The position numbers and the translations under genes were made by a program. Source: Tenuifilum thalassicum (GTDB taxonomy: Bacteria; Bacteroidota; Bacteroidia; Bacteroidales; Tenuifilaceae). Taken from it: a stretch of 64,000 nucleotides of DNA. This document shows, in pieces, positions 60,837-64,000 of the stretch. Positions within the stretch are counted from its first letter, which is position 1. Every line of letters begins with the position of its first letter. The DNA is taken from the NCBI RefSeq assembly GCF_013265555.1, contig NZ_CP041345.1, forward strand, positions 1,410,581 through 1,474,580, read 5' to 3'. The notes beneath the pieces were generated by a model that was not told the origin of the DNA, searched no databases, and saw only the letters and a list, made by a program, of their open reading frames with translations.

Positions 60837-61805
60837 ATGAGACAATTTAAGGATTACCTCATCCTAACTTTAAAAGGTATAGGAATGGGTGCAGCAGATG
60901 TGATACCTGGGGTATCGGGAGGGACTATAGCTTTCATTACAGGAATTTATGAAGAGCTAATTGATTCCATAAAAAGCATTATTGCACCTGAATCTCTTAA
61001 GCATTTAAAGCGATTTTCAATTAGCAGCTACCTAAAGGCAATTAATGCACAATTTATCATTGCAGTGTTATTTGGAGTTGCATTGAGTATTATATCGCTT
61101 GCAAAGCTTATGCAATACCTATTAGCAACCTATCCAATTTTTGTTTGGTCCTTCTTTTTTGGTCTTATACTTGCTTCGGTTTGGTATGTGGGTAAAACCA
61201 TTGGTAAATGGGAGATATCAACTTACATATCATTTATTGTAGGTGTTGGACTTGGATATATCATAACAATGCTTACTCCTGCCGAAACGCCTAATGAGTT
61301 GTGGTTTATTTTTCTTACTGGAGCAATTGCAGTTTGTGCTATGATTCTTCCAGGAATATCGGGGAGTTTCATTCTCCTTCTGATGGGAAAGTATATCTTT
61401 ATGATGTCGGCATTAAGTAATTTTGAAATAAAAATCATTCTAGTTTTTATTTTAGGAGCAGGAGTTGGCTTACTTTCTTTCTCAAATATACTTTCATGGC
61501 TATTACATAAGTTTCATTCAGCCACCATAGCCGTTTTAGCAGGTTTTATGTTGGGATCTCTAAATAAGGTTTGGCCTTGGAAAATTGCTACTCAAACCTA
61601 TATTGACTCACATGGGGTAATTCGTCCGTTGGTTGAAAAGAATGTTCTTCCCTCTACATACTTGATTGAAAACAAATCGGAACCCTTCTTTTGGTATGCA
61701 TTAGGTTTTGCGTTGTTAGGTGTTTCGGTGATTCTAATTTTTGAACATTTTGTATCTAAACCTGCAAAACAAGAAATTGATATAAGAGAAAAACTTGGAC
61801 TCTAA
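60837..61805 (+). CDS. DUF368 / PopT-type polyprenyl-phosphate transporter
   Basis: 322 residues with about nine membrane segments. GIGMGAADVIPGVSGGTIAFITGIYEELI and the related second-half motif CAMILPGISGSFILLLMGKY mark the DUF368 family. Members have been shown to return undecaprenyl phosphate across the inner membrane, recycling the lipid carrier for peptidoglycan and surface glycans. It overlaps the next gene by 11 bases. Confidence 0.9.
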   Translation: MRQFKDYLILTLKGIGMGAADVIPGVSGGTIAFITGIYEELIDSIKSIIAPESLKHLKRFSISSYLKAINAQFIIAVLFGVALSIISLAKLMQYLLATYPIFVWSFFFGLILASVWYVGKTIGKWEISTYISFIVGVGLGYIITMLTPAETPNELWFIFLTGAIAVCAMILPGISGSFILLLMGKYIFMMSALSNFEIKIILVFILGAGVGLLSFSNILSWLLHKFHSATIAVLAGFMLGSLNKVWPWKIATQTYIDSHGVIRPLVEKNVLPSTYLIENKSEPFFWYALGFALLGVSVILIFEHFVSKPAKQEIDIREKLGL

Positions 61806-62604
61806 CTTTACATATACTTCTGTAAGAAGGGTACGTTTACCATTACTTGTAACCGTACTCTTTTTTTTAAGTCATCATAAACTTCCTGCTCAAATTGATA
61901 ATAATTACCCGTTTAAGGTTGGCGAAAGGGTAAAATACACCGCTTATTATAATTGGAAATTTGTTTGGCTAAGTGCAGGTACTGCTGAATTCTATGTGTC
62001 AGATACAATCTTTAATGGTATTAGTGCATTTCATTTTATCTCAACAGGCAGTTCATATAGTAGTTACGATTGGTTCTTTAAAGTTAGGGAGCGGTTTGAG
62101 TCGGTTGCCAGTAAAAGTAGTCTATCACCTTTATGGTTTATGCGTAAGAGTTATGAGGGCGGTTATGAAGCTTACAATAACTATATCTTTAACTATAGCG
62201 ATTCTCTTCTTACCATTGAAAGTTATAATTCCGATAGACCCTTTAATCGAAAGACCTATAAAATTAATAAAAGGATTTACGACGTGCTTACCGCAATATA
62301 CTATTGCAGAAGTATTGAATTTAAAGGGTTAAGGATTGGTGAAAAGGTGCCACTTAATATGGCCATTGATGATGGAGTTTATAACCTTTTCATTAGGTAT
62401 CTAGGAACAGATAATATAACGCATCGCGATGGTAGAGTTTTTGATTGCTACAAATTTAGCGTAAAGCTTGTTGAGGGAACCATTTTTAAGGGTGGTGAGG
62501 ATATGGTTGTTTGGGTTACACGCGATAAGAAAAAACTACCTGTTGTTGTTGAGGCAAAGATACTGATAGGATCGGTGAAGGCTTACCTGTTGGATTATAA
62601 GTAA
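61795..62604 (+). CDS. DUF3108 exported protein with TTG start
   Basis: 269 residues. The start is TTG at 61795, because no ATG or GTG lies ahead of the signal peptide (VRRVRLPLLVTVLFFLSHHKLPAQ). YPFKVGERVKYTAYYNWKFVWLSAGTAEFYV and KKLPVVVEAKILIGSVKAYL match DUF3108. The gene overlaps the end of the PopT frame by 11 bases, so translational coupling may help a weak start codon. It is probably a periplasmic protein related to envelope lipid or polymer handling; no function is established. Confidence 0.8.
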   Translation: MDSNFTYTSVRRVRLPLLVTVLFFLSHHKLPAQIDNNYPFKVGERVKYTAYYNWKFVWLSAGTAEFYVSDTIFNGISAFHFISTGSSYSSYDWFFKVRERFESVASKSSLSPLWFMRKSYEGGYEAYNNYIFNYSDSLLTIESYNSDRPFNRKTYKINKRIYDVLTAIYYCRSIEFKGLRIGEKVPLNMAIDDGVYNLFIRYLGTDNITHRDGRVFDCYKFSVKLVEGTIFKGGEDMVVWVTRDKKKLPVVVEAKILIGSVKAYLLDYK

Positions 62605-62639
62605 TAAATAGATTTCAATAGCTGGGTTATGTAAAAGAT

Positions 62640-63749
62640 TTAGATTGTAATTCCAAGACCTATCCCAACATGATCTGCACTATTTAGATGCGTTTTTAGC
62701 TCACACTGAAAAAACAGATTCTTGAAAAAGTTGTATCTAATACCAAACTTTTGGTAATGCCAAGGTAGTCGTGGATTAGGGTTGTATAGGTAAGTTCCCA
62801 AATGGGTGTAAAATGAGAGTTTATCTAGAGTCAAAGTTCCAGCTAGGAATAATCCTGTTTGAAAATCGTCGTTTGGTGAACTATAGTTCAGGTTTTTGGC
62901 TCTTTTATGAAATCTTGTTGATTTATCGTAGGTGATGTTTATACCATATCCAAATGCTATGAACCCTTTTGACTTGGTGTTATTTTGAATGGTAAGTGAT
63001 ACTGGGTAGTATTTTGGTCCTCCAGCTCCACCAGTTTCTTTTATACCTGTACCGATTGATATCAATAAGGTACCAGGTACAAACTTATTGCTCCTTGGGT
63101 TAAACGAAATGGGCTTGAAAGAAAGTGCATTAAAGTAATAGGTTACGTTTATAGATGATGCAATAATGTTTAAACCGTAGTTTGGTTTACGGATTGCACC
63201 ATTCGAGAAATGGTGTGTTTCCAATCCCAGGCCAATTGAAATTTGATTACTTATGCTGTAAGTTGTATTAAGGCTAACCATTCCCCAGTAATTCAAATGT
63301 GTTGATATCGCTACGTTTTCTGGGTTAAAATTATTTGAGAAAGTTTTTGTTAGATATGAAATGCCTAATCCAGCATTCATTTCTACATTAAATCTACCTT
63401 TGTTATAAATTTTCCAGTAAAAAGTTGGCTGAACACCATAGGCTTTTCCTAACCTATCAATATCGCCTAAATTGATGTAGATTGTTGATATTCCTAAAAC
63501 AAAATGACTGTTATTAAGGTCTGAGTTGAATCCTTCAATTTTTTGTAAAGCGCTATAGGCTCTAACTCCCTTAACCAAAGAGTTTGTTATGGGTTTGAGT
63601 GTATCGTCGTGTGGAATGATTTTTCCAGCAAAGGCTGAAAGACCAGCATAACTTGTTGTTGAGGTAATGCTTGGCGATTGAGCCAATATCAAAACAGGGC
63701 TCAATAAAAGAATAATTGCGAGTAATATTTTTAGGGTTGCTCTTTGCAT
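62640..63749 (-). CDS. acyloxyacyl hydrolase, PagL-like lipid A 3-O-deacylase
   Basis: 369 residues. The signal peptide ends LILAQ near residue 24. ETHHFSNGAIRKPNYGLN near residue 180 carries the His-Ser pair of PagL-type outer-membrane lipid A deacylases (PF09411), and the surrounding strands are amphipathic. The protein is longer than the typical 150-190-residue PagL, with an added C-terminal barrel-like part. It would trim lipid A in the outer membrane. Close to PopT and DUF3108 but on the opposite strand. Confidence 0.82.
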   Translation of the reverse strand: MQRATLKILLAIILLLSPVLILAQSPSITSTTSYAGLSAFAGKIIPHDDTLKPITNSLVKGVRAYSALQKIEGFNSDLNNSHFVLGISTIYINLGDIDRLGKAYGVQPTFYWKIYNKGRFNVEMNAGLGISYLTKTFSNNFNPENVAISTHLNYWGMVSLNTTYSISNQISIGLGLETHHFSNGAIRKPNYGLNIIASSINVTYYFNALSFKPISFNPRSNKFVPGTLLISIGTGIKETGGAGGPKYYPVSLTIQNNTKSKGFIAFGYGINITYDKSTRFHKRAKNLNYSSPNDDFQTGLFLAGTLTLDKLSFYTHLGTYLYNPNPRLPWHYQKFGIRYNFFKNLFFQCELKTHLNSADHVGIGLGITI

Positions 63750-63761
63750 CTTTCAAAAATA

Positions 63762-63794
63762 AGTAACCTACCCGAATAATACGAGTAGGTTACT
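63762..63794 (-). terminator. terminator-like hairpin after the T9SS cargo gene
   Basis: AGTAACCTAC / GTAGGTTACT, a 10-bp stem with a 13-base loop, T-rich on the minus strand. Confidence 0.65.
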
Positions 63795-63823
63795 AAATTT
63801 GCAAACCTAAAACCTAAACCAAA

Positions 63824-64000
63824 CTATTTTCGAATAATTATTTTTTCAGTTCTGTTTATGCCATTTGAGGTAAGATTTAAAAGATAAACACCACTTGGTA
63901 AATTGCTGGGTAGCATAATGTTAACGATATTACTACCCGAGAAATTCTGTTTTTGGAATGAGTAAACAAGTTGACCTGTTAAGCTGTATATTTTAAAGGT
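63824..64000 (-). CDS. C-terminal end of a T9SS cargo protein (type A sorting domain), cut by window edge
   Basis: The minus-strand frame is open to base 64000 and ends with TAG at 63824, giving the last 58 residues of the protein. FKIYSLTGQLVYS, then NLPSGVYLLNLTSNGINRTEKIIIRK, is the standard T9SS type A C-terminal sorting domain: GxVY, LPxGVYxL and a KxxIRK end. It is cleaved when the protein is exported and anchored at the surface by the type IX system. The catalytic or adhesive part lies beyond the window. Confidence 0.85.
   Translation of the reverse strand, partial: TFKIYSLTGQLVYSFQKQNFSGSNIVNIMLPSNLPSGVYLLNLTSNGINRTEKIIIRK

Overview
The window is a gene-dense, AT-rich stretch of a Bacteroidota chromosome, most likely an anaerobic or microaerophilic member of the Bacteroidales/Marinilabiliales. 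The evidence is: (i) exact matches to the Bacteroidota -7 promoter element TAnnTTTG upstream of many genes; (ii) the C-terminal end of a type IX secretion (T9SS) cargo protein at the right edge; (iii) families typical of the phylum (GH3/beta-lactamase fusion, DUF5916, DUF6029, Omp28-type lipoprotein, DPSL thioferritin, periplasmic DPP IV, DUF6913); and (iv) anaerobic central metabolism (pyruvate phosphate dikinase, a four-subunit 2-oxoacid:ferredoxin oxidoreductase). No phage, insertion sequence, integrase or CRISPR array was recognised.

Layout. 1-3.4 kb: N-terminal part of PPDK (minus) and a secreted DPP IV peptidase. 3.4-4.1 kb: two tRNA-Leu genes (CAG and GAG anticodons), each preceded by one or more copies of its own 5' end folded into a hairpin; this is the most unusual structure in the window. 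4.1-15.9 kb: envelope and housekeeping genes (MBL-fold hydrolase, GH3/beta-lactamase, lumazine synthase, TPR protein, RecF and DciA-like protein, TetR regulator, thioesterase, DUF5916, MsrA). 16.3-21.4 kb: a large HBM-type chemoreceptor-like protein, an unrecognised protein, uracil-DNA glycosylase, a small acidic protein and an iron-type alcohol dehydrogenase. 21.4-27 kb: an amino-acid catabolic block (aminotransferase, ferredoxin, 2-oxoacid oxidoreductase alpha, beta and gamma subunits) next to a Cys/Met gamma-lyase. 27-32 kb: nucleoid-associated protein, a PerR-like / thioferritin / peroxiredoxin oxidative-stress operon, agmatinase and an AlkD-type repair protein. 32-42.6 kb: a solitary cytosine-C5 methyltransferase, M1 and M3 peptidases, a MarR regulator, and an Omp28 / DUF6029 / TlpA group. 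42.7-53 kb: a RelA-type (p)ppGpp synthetase, an ECF sigma / zinc-finger anti-sigma / two CpxP-Spy-like proteins operon, a porin-like protein, a second MBL protein, a phosphatase, a TtcA-like enzyme, and TrkH translationally coupled to a HAMP receptor. 53.5-64 kb: LigA, DUF6913, DapA, a DHOD-like protein, a TPR protein, a ComA-like phosphosulfolactate synthase, PopT (DUF368), DUF3108, a PagL-like lipid A deacylase and the T9SS cargo tail.

Themes. The organism appears to live on peptides and amino acids: periplasmic peptidases (DPP IV, M1, M3) feed transamination, oxidative decarboxylation to reduced ferredoxin, and Met/Cys lyase reactions. Much of the rest concerns envelope maintenance, redox protection and stress signalling. 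Many convergent pairs nearly touch or overlap (19029/19034, 33318/33305, 49384/49389, 50893/50897), so 3' ends there must be defined without room for separate terminators.
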